NCBI RefSeq assembly: GCF_947496875.1
Contig: NZ_CANMEH010000002.1
Span: forward strand, 395,688 to 459,687
Length of the DNA: 64,000 nucleotides
Reading direction: 5' to 3'
Source: an uncultured Paracoccus sp.
GTDB taxonomy: Bacteria > Pseudomonadota > Alphaproteobacteria > Rhodobacterales > Rhodobacteraceae
The notes under the pieces are model-generated. The model had not been told where the DNA came from. It did not search any database and saw only the letters and a list, made by a program, of their open reading frames with translations. Position 1 is the first letter of the stretch. The number at the start of each line of letters is the position of its first letter. Below, one piece after another: positions 28,518 through 40,449 of this stretch. The position numbers and the translations under genes are program-made.

Positions 28518-30653
28518 ATGCAGACCGATCGTCCTGCTCCTCACCTGCAGCCGGAACATGCCCCCCCGCCCCAGCAGCCGGACCTGGGCATCCACGATCC
28601 ACTTGCCGACAACTTTCCGGAGACGGGCCAGGGCAAGCTGCTGTTCTGGATCGCCGTCACGTTTTCAGTGTTTCAGATCGCGACGGCCGCGCATGCGATC
28701 GACCTGCCGAGCCAGGTCGTCCGGGCGGTCCATGTCGGATTCCTGATGCTGCTGACCTTTCCGCTGCTGGCGCTGGCCCGCCGGCGCAGCGGCGCCGTTC
28801 AGGCGATGGCATGGGTGCTGGCCGCGGCGGGGGTGGCGGTCGCCGTCTATCAGTGGGTCGAGTACGCGCCGCTGATCATCCGCGCCGGCAGCCCCACCGG
28901 CACCGATCTGGTGATGGGCGTCCTCGCGTTGATCACGGTGTTTGCGGCGGCCTGGACCATGATGGGCCCCGCGCTGCCGATCATCGCGGGCATCTTCCTA
29001 GCATACTGCTTTTTCGGGCAGTACGCGCCGGGCCTGCTGCAGACACGGGGCTACGACTTCAGCCAGGTCATCGAGCACATGACCTACGGGACCGAGGGCA
29101 TCTACGGCATCCCGATCTATGTCAGCTCGTCCTACATCTTCCTGTTCATCCTGTTCGGGTCGTTCCTGGAAAAGGCCGGGATGATCAAGCTGTTTACCGA
29201 CGTGTCGCTGGGGCTGGTCGGCCACATGCTGGGCGGGCCGGCCAAGGTCGCGGTGTTTTCGTCCGCGATGATGGGCACGATCTCGGGCTCGGGCGTGGCC
29301 AACGTGGTCACGACCGGGCAGTTCACCATCCCGCTGATGAAGAGGTTCGGCTATCGCCCGGCCTTCGCCGGCGGCGTCGAATCGACCGCGTCGATGGGTG
29401 GCCAGCTGATGCCGCCGGTGATGGGCGCCGTCGCCTTCATCATGGCCGAGACGCTGGGCGTCGACTATGTCGAGGTCGTCAAGGCGGCGCTGATCCCCGC
29501 GATCCTGTATTTCGCCGGCGCCTTCTGGATGACCCATCTCGAGGCCGGCAAGCGCAGCCTTGTGGGGATGTCCCGCGACGAACTGCCCAGCCCGATTCGC
29601 GCGCTCAAGGACGGGTGGTACCTGATCCTGCCGCTGGCGGTGCTGGTCTGGCTGCTGTTTTCCGGCTTTACCCCGCTCTATGCGGGCACGATCGGCCTGG
29701 CCCTGACGGTGGCGCTGATCCTTGCCGGATCGATCGCCCTGGGCCTGCCGGCCGGCGTCATCCGGGTGATCTTCTGGATTGCCGTGGGGCTGATCGCCGG
29801 GTGGTTCGCGCAGTACGGGATCGGGACCTGGGTCCGGGCCGTCGGCGTGCTGATCGCGGCGCTGATCCTGTGGAACATCTTCAGCCGGGGTGGCCGCGAA
29901 ACCATCCGGATGTGCATCGACAGCCTGGCCGAGGGCGCCAAGACCGCCCTGCCGGTGGGCGTCGCCTGTGCGCTGGTCGGGATCGTGATCGGGACGATGA
30001 CGCTGACCGGCGCGGCGTCGACCTTCGGGTCGGTCATCGTGTCGGTGGGGGCGGGCAGCCTGTTCCTGTCCCTGGTGCTGACCATGATCACCTGCATCAT
30101 CCTGGGGATGGGCATCCCGACCATCCCCAACTACATCATCACCTCGTCGATCGCCGGCGCCGCGCTGCAGGAACTGGGCGTGCCGCTGATCGTCAGCCAC
30201 ATGTTCGTGTTCTATTTCGGCATCCTCGCCGACCTGACCCCGCCGGTGGCGCTGGCCTGTTTCGCCGCGGCGCCGATCGCCAAGGAGGCCGGGCTGAAGA
30301 TCAGCATGGAGGCGATCAAGATCGCCGCGGCCGGTTTCGTCGTGCCGTTCATGGCGGTCTACACACCGGCGCTGATGCTGCAGGATGGCGGTCCGCTGGC
30401 CGAGGCGATCGGCTACTGGCCCGCCGTCGGCTACATCGTGGTAAAGGCAGGTATGGCCATCGCCTTGTGGGGCATCGCGGTGATCGGCTGGATCGGCCGG
30501 CCGCTGAACTGGCTGGAACGCGCTATGGCGATGATCGCCGCCTTTACCCTTGTTGCCGCCATGCCGGCCACGGATCAAATCGGCTTTGCGCTGTCCGCCC
30601 TGTTCGTCATCTGGCTGTTCTTTACCGCCCGGCGACAGCGCCGCCTTGCATGA
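28518..30653 (+). CDS. TRAP transporter permease, fused small and large subunits
   Basis: The 711-residue membrane protein is the fused 4TM+12TM permease typical of TAXI systems. A soluble N-terminal tail of about 45 residues rich in Pro and His is followed by many hydrophobic helices. The large-subunit signatures GGPAKVAVFSSAMMGTISGSG, GGVESTASMGGQLMPPVMGA and GMGIPTIPNYIITS are present. It imports an organic solute with Na+ or H+. The ATG at 28518 follows GGGGATTCCTCG. Its stop overlaps the DUF1850 start (ATGA). Confidence 0.95.
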   Translation: MQTDRPAPHLQPEHAPPPQQPDLGIHDPLADNFPETGQGKLLFWIAVTFSVFQIATAAHAIDLPSQVVRAVHVGFLMLLTFPLLALARRRSGAVQAMAWVLAAAGVAVAVYQWVEYAPLIIRAGSPTGTDLVMGVLALITVFAAAWTMMGPALPIIAGIFLAYCFFGQYAPGLLQTRGYDFSQVIEHMTYGTEGIYGIPIYVSSSYIFLFILFGSFLEKAGMIKLFTDVSLGLVGHMLGGPAKVAVFSSAMMGTISGSGVANVVTTGQFTIPLMKRFGYRPAFAGGVESTASMGGQLMPPVMGAVAFIMAETLGVDYVEVVKAALIPAILYFAGAFWMTHLEAGKRSLVGMSRDELPSPIRALKDGWYLILPLAVLVWLLFSGFTPLYAGTIGLALTVALILAGSIALGLPAGVIRVIFWIAVGLIAGWFAQYGIGTWVRAVGVLIAALILWNIFSRGGRETIRMCIDSLAEGAKTALPVGVACALVGIVIGTMTLTGAASTFGSVIVSVGAGSLFLSLVLTMITCIILGMGIPTIPNYIITSSIAGAALQELGVPLIVSHMFVFYFGILADLTPPVALACFAAAPIAKEAGLKISMEAIKIAAAGFVVPFMAVYTPALMLQDGGPLAEAIGYWPAVGYIVVKAGMAIALWGIAVIGWIGRPLNWLERAMAMIAAFTLVAAMPATDQIGFALSALFVIWLFFTARRQRRLA

Positions 30654-31003
30654 GTTGCCTGCTGGTCGGGACGCTGATGCTGGCCGCCGCCAACGGGTTC
30701 ACCCTGGAATGGGCCCACTCGGTCGAGCGGACCGGCTGGCGGGAAAGCTGGAGCGTCACCGCCGAAGGTCTGCACCTGGACCGCGCCGCGGTGCGCGGAT
30801 CCGGCGCGGGGATGGAGCCGGGTGCCGGTGCCACCCGGCAGGACGGCTGGTGGGTCTGGTCCCCCGATCTCACCGTGCCGCATCTGGTGCTCGCCGCGTC
30901 AGGGGCGACGCAGGGCGGCTGGACGCTGTGCGCCGATGATGGATGCCACGTCATCGGGGCGGACCCGGACAACCCGGTGATCCTGCGACCCTGCCCCGGT
31001 TGA
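30650..31003 (+). CDS. DUF1850 protein linked to the TAXI-TRAP operon
   Basis: The 117-residue protein opens with a hydrophobic segment (MSCLLVGTLMLAAANGFTLEW) that may serve as a signal or anchor. A small domain follows with the family landmark FTLEWAHSVERTGWRESW. Two Cys close together (CADDGC) could be disulfide-bonded in the periplasm. DUF1850 genes are commonly found beside TAXI-TRAP permeases; the function is unknown. The ATGA overlap with the permease stop shows translational coupling. Confidence 0.85.
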   Translation: MSCLLVGTLMLAAANGFTLEWAHSVERTGWRESWSVTAEGLHLDRAAVRGSGAGMEPGAGATRQDGWWVWSPDLTVPHLVLAASGATQGGWTLCADDGCHVIGADPDNPVILRPCPG

Positions 31004-31096
31004 CGGCTGCCGCGCCGGACAACTAACCTGCCGGGCGGCCAGTCTGCCAGCTGACCGTCACGCCGTCCGTTGCCGCAGCCCGCAGGACCATCGCCC

Positions 31097-31624
31097 ATGG
31101 AATCCGACCCGCGCGACCCCGTCGCCCGCCCTGACCGGCCCCGCACGGACGTATCAGGCCCGGTCCGCCTGGATGCGACGGATCGCAAGATTCTGACCCT
31201 GCTGCAGCAGGACACCACCCTGCCGCTGGACGAGATGGCGTCGCGTGTCGGGGCGTCGCGGACGCCGGTCTGGAACCGCATACGGCGGATGCGCGAGCAG
31301 GGCGTGATCCGGGCGCAGGTCGCGCTGCTCGACCCCGAGGCACTGGGGCTCGAGGCCTGCTTCTTCGTTTTGATCCGGACGGCGGAACATGACCCAGACT
31401 GGGCGGCGCGGTTTCTGACGGCGGTGCGCGCCCGCCCCGAGGTAGTCGAGGCCCACCGACTGGCAGGCGACATCGACTATCTGCTCAAGGTGCAGGTGCG
31501 CAATGCACGGGCCTATGACCGGTTCTATCAGGCGCTGACCGCCGAGGTGCGCGTGCAGTCGATGACCGCCCTGCTGTCGATGGAGCAGATGAAATCCACG
31601 ACGGCCCTGCCGATCGAGGGCTGA
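31097..31624 (+). CDS. Lrp/AsnC-family transcriptional regulator
   Basis: The 175-residue protein has an extended polar N-terminus of about 25 residues, then the AsnC-type helix-turn-helix (LDATDRKILTLLQQD, then ASRVGASRTPVWNRI) and an RAM/AsnC ligand-binding domain (RPEVVEAHRLAGDIDYLLKV). An ATG at 31070 is possible too, but AGGA before 31097 fits better. It is followed two bases after its stop by a LysR regulator, so the pair is likely co-expressed. Target genes are not evident; adjacent transporters are candidates. Confidence 0.92.
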   Translation: MESDPRDPVARPDRPRTDVSGPVRLDATDRKILTLLQQDTTLPLDEMASRVGASRTPVWNRIRRMREQGVIRAQVALLDPEALGLEACFFVLIRTAEHDPDWAARFLTAVRARPEVVEAHRLAGDIDYLLKVQVRNARAYDRFYQALTAEVRVQSMTALLSMEQMKSTTALPIEG

Positions 31625-31626
31625 GC

Positions 31627-32625
31627 GTGCGGCGTCCGCCTGCGCCGCCCGGACCGGCACACGCGGGCGGGCGCCAGGGCGGCGGACCCGCGGACCCCAC
31701 CCTGTCACCGACCCTCGACCAGCTTCAGGTGTTTCTGGCGATCGTGGACACCGGCAGCTTCGGGGCTGCGGCCCGGCATCTTGGCCGGGCCACATCTGTG
31801 ATCAGCTACGCCATCGCCCATCTGGAAGGCGAAATGGGGGTGGTCCTGTTCGACCGGGAAGGGTCGCGCAAACCGCGCCTGACCTCACGCGGCCAGGCGC
31901 TGCTGGCCGACATCCGGCGCATCGGCGACGACGTGGACCGGCTGCGCGCCCGCGTGGCGGGGCTGAGGCAGGGGGTCGAACCCACGCTGTCGCTGGCGCT
32001 GGATGTCATGGCGCCGATGCAGGTGATCGCCGCACTGCTGCGCGACTTCGCGGCCGCCTTTCCGACGGTGCCGCTGCAACTGCATGTCGAGGCACTGGGG
32101 GGACCGGCGGCGCGGCTGATGGACGACTGGGCCGATCTGGCCGTCACCGGGCCAATCGTCCAGCCGATCGAGGGCACCGAGCAGCAGCATCTCGGTGCGG
32201 TCACGCTGGTCCCGGTCTGCGCGCCCGATCACCCGCTGGCCGTGGCCCAGGCGCGGCCCGGCATGGTCCGCGACCATCTGCAGGTGGTCCTGACGGATTG
32301 GTCCGAGCTGACGATGGGGCGCGACTTTTCGGTGCTGTCGACTCGGACCTGGCGGATTGCGGATCTGTCCGCGAAACATGCGCTGCTGAGCGAGGGGATC
32401 GGCTGGGGCAACATGCCGCTGCACCTGGTGCGCGACGATCTGGCCGCCGGCCGGCTGGTTCACCTGGCTCTGCCAGAAGCGCCGAAGACCCGATACGACC
32501 TGCTGCTGCTGACCCGGCGGGGCAGCGCCGCCGGCCCCGCGGCCCGATGGCTGATCGGCGCGCTGATGCGGGCCTTTTGCCAGGCGGACGGCACCGATCC
32601 GGCCACGAGTTCGCCACCGCTCTGA
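31627..32625 (+). CDS. LysR-family transcriptional regulator
   Basis: The 332-residue protein has a LysR N-terminal helix-turn-helix about residues 27-85 (LDQLQVFLAIVDTGSFGAAARHL, continuing into ATSVISYAIAHLE) and a PBP2-type effector domain. The start is GTG at 31627, two bases after the upstream stop, and gives a 26-residue Pro/Gly-rich extension before the DNA-binding domain; a start further in would be more usual but no ATG is present. Convergent with DUF4202. The inducer and targets are unknown. Confidence 0.88.
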   Translation: MRRPPAPPGPAHAGGRQGGGPADPTLSPTLDQLQVFLAIVDTGSFGAAARHLGRATSVISYAIAHLEGEMGVVLFDREGSRKPRLTSRGQALLADIRRIGDDVDRLRARVAGLRQGVEPTLSLALDVMAPMQVIAALLRDFAAAFPTVPLQLHVEALGGPAARLMDDWADLAVTGPIVQPIEGTEQQHLGAVTLVPVCAPDHPLAVAQARPGMVRDHLQVVLTDWSELTMGRDFSVLSTRTWRIADLSAKHALLSEGIGWGNMPLHLVRDDLAAGRLVHLALPEAPKTRYDLLLLTRRGSAAGPAARWLIGALMRAFCQADGTDPATSSPPL

Positions 32626-32635
32626 CGATACCCGC

Positions 32636-33214
32636 TCAGGCGGCGTCGGCAGTCCGCACCGCTGCGGCAAGCTGATCCGGCATCGCAAATTCAGCCAGGG
32701 CCCGCGCCCGCGCATCGGCGGACATCTTGCGCGCCGTCTTGGCCACGATGCGGACCAGGGCGTCGGGATCCTGGGTCGTCGCGAAGTCGCCAAGATAGTG
32801 ACGGATGAAGGTAAAGCACGCCACGTCCTCCAGCGCCTGAACCTGCGGATCGCGCTTGATCCCCTCCTTCCGCAGCATCCGTCCCGCGGCCGCGACGTCG
32901 TCATCCCCGTAGCCCGCCGCGCGCATGATCTGCATGACGCGTTCCGCATGCCGCCGCCCCTGATCGCGGCGCCAGGTTAGGTAACCCTCGCGCCCCTCGG
33001 GATAGGCGGACCGGGACAGCATCCACCGCTCGATATGCTGGCCCCGGCAGGCGATGCGCAGCGGATCGGTGGCGTCAGGGAACAGATGCTGCTGTTCAGC
33101 GGTCATCCGCTGACCGTACAGCAGTTCCGCAGGCTGGCCGTCTTCCTGCCGGGGATCGGCGGCATTCGCGGCATCAATGGCAGCAAAGGCGCGGGCAAGT
33201 GGCGTGTCGTTCAT
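32636..33214 (-). CDS. DUF4202-family protein
   Basis: The 192-residue soluble protein fits DUF4202: AIDAANAADPRQEDGQPAEL near the N-terminus, then RIACRGQHIERWMLSRSAYP and DVACFTFIRHYLGDFA. The many conserved His, Arg and Glu suggest an all-helical HD-like arrangement, although no classical HD motif is seen. Function unknown. It precedes the polyamine-type ABC operon on the opposite side, with its start 36 bases from the ATPase stop, so it could be the last gene of that transcript. Confidence 0.85.
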   Translation of the reverse strand: MNDTPLARAFAAIDAANAADPRQEDGQPAELLYGQRMTAEQQHLFPDATDPLRIACRGQHIERWMLSRSAYPEGREGYLTWRRDQGRRHAERVMQIMRAAGYGDDDVAAAGRMLRKEGIKRDPQVQALEDVACFTFIRHYLGDFATTQDPDALVRIVAKTARKMSADARARALAEFAMPDQLAAAVRTADAA

Positions 33215-33250
33215 CTTTGCGGTCCCGTCTCGAATTCCTGTCGATAAAGC

Positions 33251-34447
33251 TCAGCGAAACAGCACCAGAGAGCCCGGCGACCAGCTGACCCGGGTTCGCG
33301 TGCCGACGTCGGGCACTTCGCGCCCGAACACGTTGCGCATCGAGATGCGGACCTCGTGCGGGATGCCGTCATAGGCATCGGTCCCGTCCATGATCACGTC
33401 GTAATAGGTCATGTCGCCGTAATAGACGACCTCGTCGATCACCCCTTCGGTCACCCGCCCTGCGGCCGTCGCCCCCGCGCCCAGCAGGGTCGCGGCCTCG
33501 GGGCGGAATCCGATGCTGGGGCCGGCGTCGCCCGCATCGACGCGGCTGACATTCGCTGCGGGGATGTCGACCGTGCCCAGGCCGGGGGCGGCGACGGTGA
33601 CGTGATCATGGGTTTCGGACATGATCCGGGCGGGCAGGAAGTTCATCACGCCGATGAAATCCGCAACCTTGCGGCTGGCCGGCCGGGCATACAGCGCCTC
33701 GGGTCCGTCCAGCTGGGCGATCTCGCCCTCGAACATGACGGCGATGCGATCGGACATAACCAGCGCCTCCTCCTGGTCATGGGTGACCAGGACGAAGGTG
33801 ATGCCCACCTGGCGCTGCAGCTTGATCAGTTCGACCTGCATCTGCTCGCGCATCTTGCGGTCCAGCGCCGACAGGGGTTCGTCGAGCAGCAGCACCTTGG
33901 GCTTCAGGATCAGCGCCCGGGCCAGTGCGACGCGCTGGCGCTGCCCCCCGGACAGCGCATGGGCGGCACGGCCGCCAAACCCGGTCAGCCCGACCATGCC
34001 CAGCGCCTCCTCCACCGCCGCTGCCTTTTCGACGCGGGAACGCGGGTCGCGGCGCAGGCCGAAACCTACGTTTTCCGCGACCGTCAGATGCGGAAAGATG
34101 GCGTAGGACTGAAAGACCATGTTCGTCGGCCGGACATTGGCAGGAACGTTCCGCATGTCCCTGCCGTCGATCATGACCACGCCCGAACTGATGTCCTCGA
34201 ACCCGGCAATCGTGCGCAGCAGCGTGGTCTTGCCGCAGCCGGACGGGCCCAGCAGCGAAAAGAACTCGCCCTCGCGGATGGTCAGGTCGATGCCGCGCAG
34301 GGCGTGATAGTCACCGTAGTACTTGTGCAGACCCCGGCACTCGATCATCGGCCGGCGGGGCGCCTGGTCCGGGCGCGGCCGACGCGCCGGCGCGGCACCC
34401 GCAGCGGATGCGGGGGCCACGCGGGCAGAGGGCTGGGGGATCGTCAC
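33251..34447 (-). CDS. potA: Spermidine/putrescine-type ABC transporter ATPase
   Basis: The 398-residue ATPase of the PotA/CUT1-MOI group has Walker A GPSGCGKTTLLRTIAG, signature [15 protein letters not shown], Walker B VLLLDEPLSALD, and C-terminal TOBE-type domains (GFRPEAATLLG onward). About 30 Pro/Ala/Arg-rich residues precede the ATPase fold, and the ATG is coupled to the upstream permease (ATGA). The substrate is inferred as polyamine because the operon has PotB- and PotC-like permeases; a related opine or other cation substrate is possible. Confidence 0.9.
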   Translation of the reverse strand: MTIPQPSARVAPASAAGAAPARRPRPDQAPRRPMIECRGLHKYYGDYHALRGIDLTIREGEFFSLLGPSGCGKTTLLRTIAGFEDISSGVVMIDGRDMRNVPANVRPTNMVFQSYAIFPHLTVAENVGFGLRRDPRSRVEKAAAVEEALGMVGLTGFGGRAAHALSGGQRQRVALARALILKPKVLLLDEPLSALDRKMREQMQVELIKLQRQVGITFVLVTHDQEEALVMSDRIAVMFEGEIAQLDGPEALYARPASRKVADFIGVMNFLPARIMSETHDHVTVAAPGLGTVDIPAANVSRVDAGDAGPSIGFRPEAATLLGAGATAAGRVTEGVIDEVVYYGDMTYYDVIMDGTDAYDGIPHEVRISMRNVFGREVPDVGTRTRVSWSPGSLVLFR

Positions 34448-35258
34448 AGGAAACCTCCGCTATCGGTCCGGCCGGTGCGGGCGACGCCGCGGCGGCGGAA
34501 ATACTCGGCCAGCATCAGCAGCACGACGGACAGCGCCACCAGCATCGTGCCAAGCGCCATGATCATCGGAATCGACTTGGGAAAGCGCAGCTGGCTGAAG
34601 ATGTAGGTGGGCAGTGTCGGTTCGTTGCCGGCGAGGAAGAAGGCGATGATGAATTCGTCCAGGCTGACCGTGAAGCTCATCAGCAGCGCCGACATGATCC
34701 CCGGCATGACCAAGGGCAGGATGACAAGACGGAACGCGCTCCACCGGGTTTCGCCAAGATCGTAGGCAGCTTCCTCGAGCGACGTGTCAAGGCTAGCAAA
34801 GGCGGTGGACAGGATCGCCACGGCAAACGGCATGCAGATCAGCGTGTGTCCAAGGATCACCGTGAAGATCGACAGATTCACCCCGGCCGCCAGCAGAACG
34901 ACCAGCAGCGACACCGCCACGATGATTTCCGGCAGAACCAGCGGCAGCATGATCAGGCCCATGATCGGCCCCTTAGCCGGAAAGCTGTACCGCGTTGAGG
35001 CACGGGCCGCGAAGATGCCCAGCGACGTGGCAAGAACCGCGGCGCTGAGCGCGATGGTGAGCGAGTTCAGAAGCGCGGTCCGCAGCGCGGCATTCTCGAC
35101 CATCTGGACGAACCAGCGGGTGGTGAAATCCTTCAGCGGAAAGGCGATCACCGTCGCATCGTTCAGTGCAAAGATCGGCAGCAGCGCGATGGGCGCGTAC
35201 AGGAAGACCAGATAGGCCACGGCATAGACGCGCAGCCCGGACCCTCGTCCCGCCACGC

Positions 35259-35262
<4 letters not shown>
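34444..35262 (-). CDS. potC: Polyamine-type ABC transporter permease, PotC-like
   Basis: The 272-residue permease has six hydrophobic segments and the cytoplasmic EAA loop: EEAAYDLGETRWSAFRLVILP (about residues 160-180). The start overlaps the PotB-like gene stop and the stop overlaps the ATPase start, both as four-base ATGA junctions. The C-terminus is Arg-rich. Confidence 0.9.
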
Positions 35263-37515
<2,253 letters not shown>

Positions 37516-37537
37516 CGATCTTGCGCCAGAACGGATG

Positions 37538-37568
37538 AACCGCCGCCCTTCCGGGCGGCGGTTTCGTT
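37538..37568 (+). terminator. Rho-independent terminator after dctP
   Basis: An 11-base perfect stem (AACCGCCGCCC with GGGCGGCGGTT), a TTCC tetraloop and a TCGTTT tail lie 22 bases after the dctP stop. The convergent dctM also ends nearby, but the T-run serves the plus strand. Confidence 0.85.
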
Positions 37569-37620
37569 TACAGGCTCATGTTGCCGACTTGGGAAAGCGT
37601 CAAACCGTGCCGGCGGCGGA

Positions 37621-39564
37621 TCAGTTTCCGGGCGGAGCCGACCCGAGGCCCGGGGGCGGACCGCCCAGGCCGCCAAGCCCTCCCAGCCCACCCGTACCGG
37701 ATGCGGCAGGCGCAGGTGTATCGTCAGCAGCGGGTTGGGCCGGGTCTCCGCCATCCGCGTCGCCGGACGGGGCCGCCGGTCCACCATAGTTCGGCGCGCC
37801 AAGCTGGCCCAGACCACCCAGCCCGCCGGGCGTGGCGCCCGCCGGATCCGGCGCCGCATCCGTGCCGCCGGCCGGGGCCGCGGGCTGTCCGAACGGACTG
37901 CCGCCCAGTCCGCCCAGCCCGCCGAGACCGCCCAGCCCACCGCTGCCCTGCGTGCCCATCGGAATCTCGATCCGCACGTTCGACGTGTCGATCGGGGCAC
38001 CCTTGTAGTGCATGACCATGCCCGGGAACATCAGCACCAGCGCGACCATCACGATCTGGATCACCACGAACGGCACCGCGCCCCAGTAGATCTGCGAGGT
38101 GCGCACCGGATCCATCGTCAGGCCGGTGACTTTGTCGGTATACGCCGCCTTGGGCGCGACCGAACGCAGGAAGAACAGCGCGAAACCGAACGGCGGGTGC
38201 ATGAAGCTGGTCTGCATGTTGACGCCCAGCAGCACGCCGAACCAGATCAGGTCGATGCCAAGGCTCTCTGCCGCCGGTGCCAGCAGCGGCACGATGATGA
38301 AGGCAAGCTCGAAGAAGTCGAGGAAGAACGCCAGCAGGAAGACGAGGATCGAAACGACGATCAGGAAGCCGTATTCGCCGCCCGGCAGCGAGGTCAGCAG
38401 ATGTTCGACCCACAGATGCCCGTTCACGCCGTAGAACGTCAGCGAGAACACCCGCGCCCCGACCAGGATGAACATCACGAAGGACGACAGTCGGGTGGTA
38501 GACGCCAGCGCCTGCGGTATGACGCCGCCGCCCAGACGCCCCTTCATCCCTGCCAGCACCAGCGCCCCGACCGCGCCCATGGCGCCGCCCTCGGTCGGCG
38601 TGGCGATGCCCAGGAAGATCGTCCCCAGCACCAGGAAGATCAGCGCCAGCGGCGGGATCAGCACGATGATCACCTGCTGGGCAAGGCGGCTCATCATGTT
38701 CAGCTTCAGCGCCCGGTCCAGCAGGGCCGCGACATAGATCACGATGACCGCGATGGCGGCGGCGAGGATATCGGCGTTGACCCCCTGGGTCGGGTGCAGC
38801 CACGACCACGCCACGTAGAAGACCCCGATGGCCGCCACCAGCGCCACGATCAGCGACAGGATGCCGGAGCCGAGCGTCCGCGCCTCCTTCGGCAGGGCCG
38901 GCATCGAATTCGGGCGCATGATCGACATCAGCGCCACGTAGGACATGTAGAGCCCGGTCAGCACCAGACCCGGGATCAGCGCCCCCTTGTACATGTCACC
39001 GACCGACCGGCCGAGCTGGTCGGCCAGGACGATCAGCACCAGCGACGGCGGGATGATCTGCGCCAGCGTCCCCGAAGCCGCGATCACCCCCGACGCGATG
39101 CGGCGGTCATAGCCATAGCGCAGCATGATCGGCAGCGAGATCAGCCCCATGGCGATCACCGACGCGGCGACCACCCCCGTGGTGGCGGCCAGCAGCGCGC
39201 CCACGATGATCACGGCATAGGCCAGCCCGCCGCGAACCGGGCCGAACAGCTGGCCGATCGTGTCCAGCAGATCCTCGGCCATGCCGGACTTTTCCAGCAC
39301 GATCCCCATGAAGGTGAAGAACGGGATCGCCAGCAGCGTCTCGTTCGACAGCAGCCCCCACAGACGTTCCGGCATCGCCTGCAACAGTGGCCAGCTCAGG
39401 TTGATGTTGCCCCCCGACAGCGGCGCAAGTTCGACGCCGATGACGAAGAACAGCAGCCCGTTCGCCGCCAGCGCAAACGCCACCGGATAGCCGAGCAGCA
39501 GGAATCCCACGAGTGACAGGAACATGATGGGCGCCATGTTCTCGGCGATCAGTTCCAGGATCAT
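37621..39564 (-). CDS. dctM: TRAP transporter large permease (DctM) with Gly/Leu-repeat tail
   Basis: The 647-residue large TRAP subunit has the family segments FMGIVLEKSGMAEDLLDTIG, SGTLAQIIPPSLVLIVLAD, PTEGGAMGAVGA and a dozen or more hydrophobic helices over residues 1-515. After M536 there is an abrupt change to a soluble tail of about 112 residues dominated by (GGL)n repeats: four in a row just after GTQGS, and more near TPGGLGGLGQLG and near the C-terminus, with Pro/Ala/Asp-rich linkers. The ATG overlaps the DctQ stop (TGATG). It acts with DctQ and very likely the TakP-like binding protein facing it. Confidence 0.92.
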   Translation of the reverse strand: MILELIAENMAPIMFLSLVGFLLLGYPVAFALAANGLLFFVIGVELAPLSGGNINLSWPLLQAMPERLWGLLSNETLLAIPFFTFMGIVLEKSGMAEDLLDTIGQLFGPVRGGLAYAVIIVGALLAATTGVVAASVIAMGLISLPIMLRYGYDRRIASGVIAASGTLAQIIPPSLVLIVLADQLGRSVGDMYKGALIPGLVLTGLYMSYVALMSIMRPNSMPALPKEARTLGSGILSLIVALVAAIGVFYVAWSWLHPTQGVNADILAAAIAVIVIYVAALLDRALKLNMMSRLAQQVIIVLIPPLALIFLVLGTIFLGIATPTEGGAMGAVGALVLAGMKGRLGGGVIPQALASTTRLSSFVMFILVGARVFSLTFYGVNGHLWVEHLLTSLPGGEYGFLIVVSILVFLLAFFLDFFELAFIIVPLLAPAAESLGIDLIWFGVLLGVNMQTSFMHPPFGFALFFLRSVAPKAAYTDKVTGLTMDPVRTSQIYWGAVPFVVIQIVMVALVLMFPGMVMHYKGAPIDTSNVRIEIPMGTQGSGGLGGLGGLGGLGGSPFGQPAAPAGGTDAAPDPAGATPGGLGGLGQLGAPNYGGPAAPSGDADGGDPAQPAADDTPAPAASGTGGLGGLGGLGGPPPGLGSAPPGN

Positions 39565-40244
39565 CAGCGCGTGTCCCCGTTGGTCCGGTCGCGGTCGGTC
39601 TGGTTGCGGTTGTGATCGAGCGGATGATCGATCATCGCGTCGGTGATCGGGTGATCCGGACTGGCAAAGCCTGCCTCGGCCAGGGCGCTGTCGTCGATCT
39701 GCACCACCTTGTGCGGCGATACCGGCGCCTGTGTGTCCTCGGTCAGCCCGCGCATCACCGCGATCTTCTTGATGATCTCGGACACGCCCTGCAGGAACAG
39801 CAGCACGAAGCCGGCGAGCAGCAGGGCCTTGGCCGGCCAGAGGATCAGCCCGCCCGCGTTCATCGAGCGTTCGCCCGAGGCGATCGAACGTTCCAGCCAC
39901 GGGACCATCAGCCAGATCATCAGGATGACGAACGGCATAAGGAACAGCAGATGCCCGATCAGGTCGATCCAGTGCTGGGTCCGCCGGGTGCGACCGCCAT
40001 ACAGGATGTCGATGCGGATATGCTCGTTTTCCAGCAGCGTGTAGGCGGCGGCCAGCAGAAACGCGGCCCCGTACAGATACCACTGCAGTTCCAGCCACGC
40101 GTTGGACGAGATGGACCAGACCTTGCGGATGATGGCGTTGCCGGCGCTGACGAGGATCGCGACGAGGATCAGCCAGCTGACCCAACGACCGATAAGCGTC
40201 GTCATCCGGTCGACGCCGCGCGAAAAGGCCAGAAGGCCGCCCAT
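39564..40244 (-). CDS. dctQ: TRAP transporter small permease (DctQ)
   Basis: The 226-residue small TRAP subunit has four membrane helices: about residues 19-38 (IGRWVSWLILVAILVSAGN), 52-70, 94-113 and 135-155. The DctQ landmarks WLELQWYLYGAAFLLAAAYTL and NEHIRIDILYG are present. The C-terminal 50 residues are a hydrophilic, His/Asp-rich cytoplasmic tail. It is the first gene of the permease pair; a 205-base divergent gap separates it from the peptide-binding protein gene. Confidence 0.92.
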   Translation of the reverse strand: MGGLLAFSRGVDRMTTLIGRWVSWLILVAILVSAGNAIIRKVWSISSNAWLELQWYLYGAAFLLAAAYTLLENEHIRIDILYGGRTRRTQHWIDLIGHLLFLMPFVILMIWLMVPWLERSIASGERSMNAGGLILWPAKALLLAGFVLLFLQGVSEIIKKIAVMRGLTEDTQAPVSPHKVVQIDDSALAEAGFASPDHPITDAMIDHPLDHNRNQTDRDRTNGDTR

Positions 40245-40449
40245 CGATGTCCCCTCTCACCTTCCCCGGTGCATCTTCGCGGGTGCCCTGCGCGGCCTTT
40301 CCGGCACGTCTTCTGCACGGAGGGAGATCCGGAATTTGCAGATCAGGCGTATGGCCGTCTGTCCGCCTGCGGTCAAGATTTTTCCAATCACGCCGGGTGA
40401 GCCCACCGGGCTTGTGGCGGTCGCCGCGGCGTGGGGTTAGAACACGGCC

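Noticed and set aside
28811..30649. Plus-strand frame overlapping the fused TRAP permease in another phase
   Set aside because: Arginine-rich shadow; only its last part (30650-31003) is a real gene, the DUF1850 protein.
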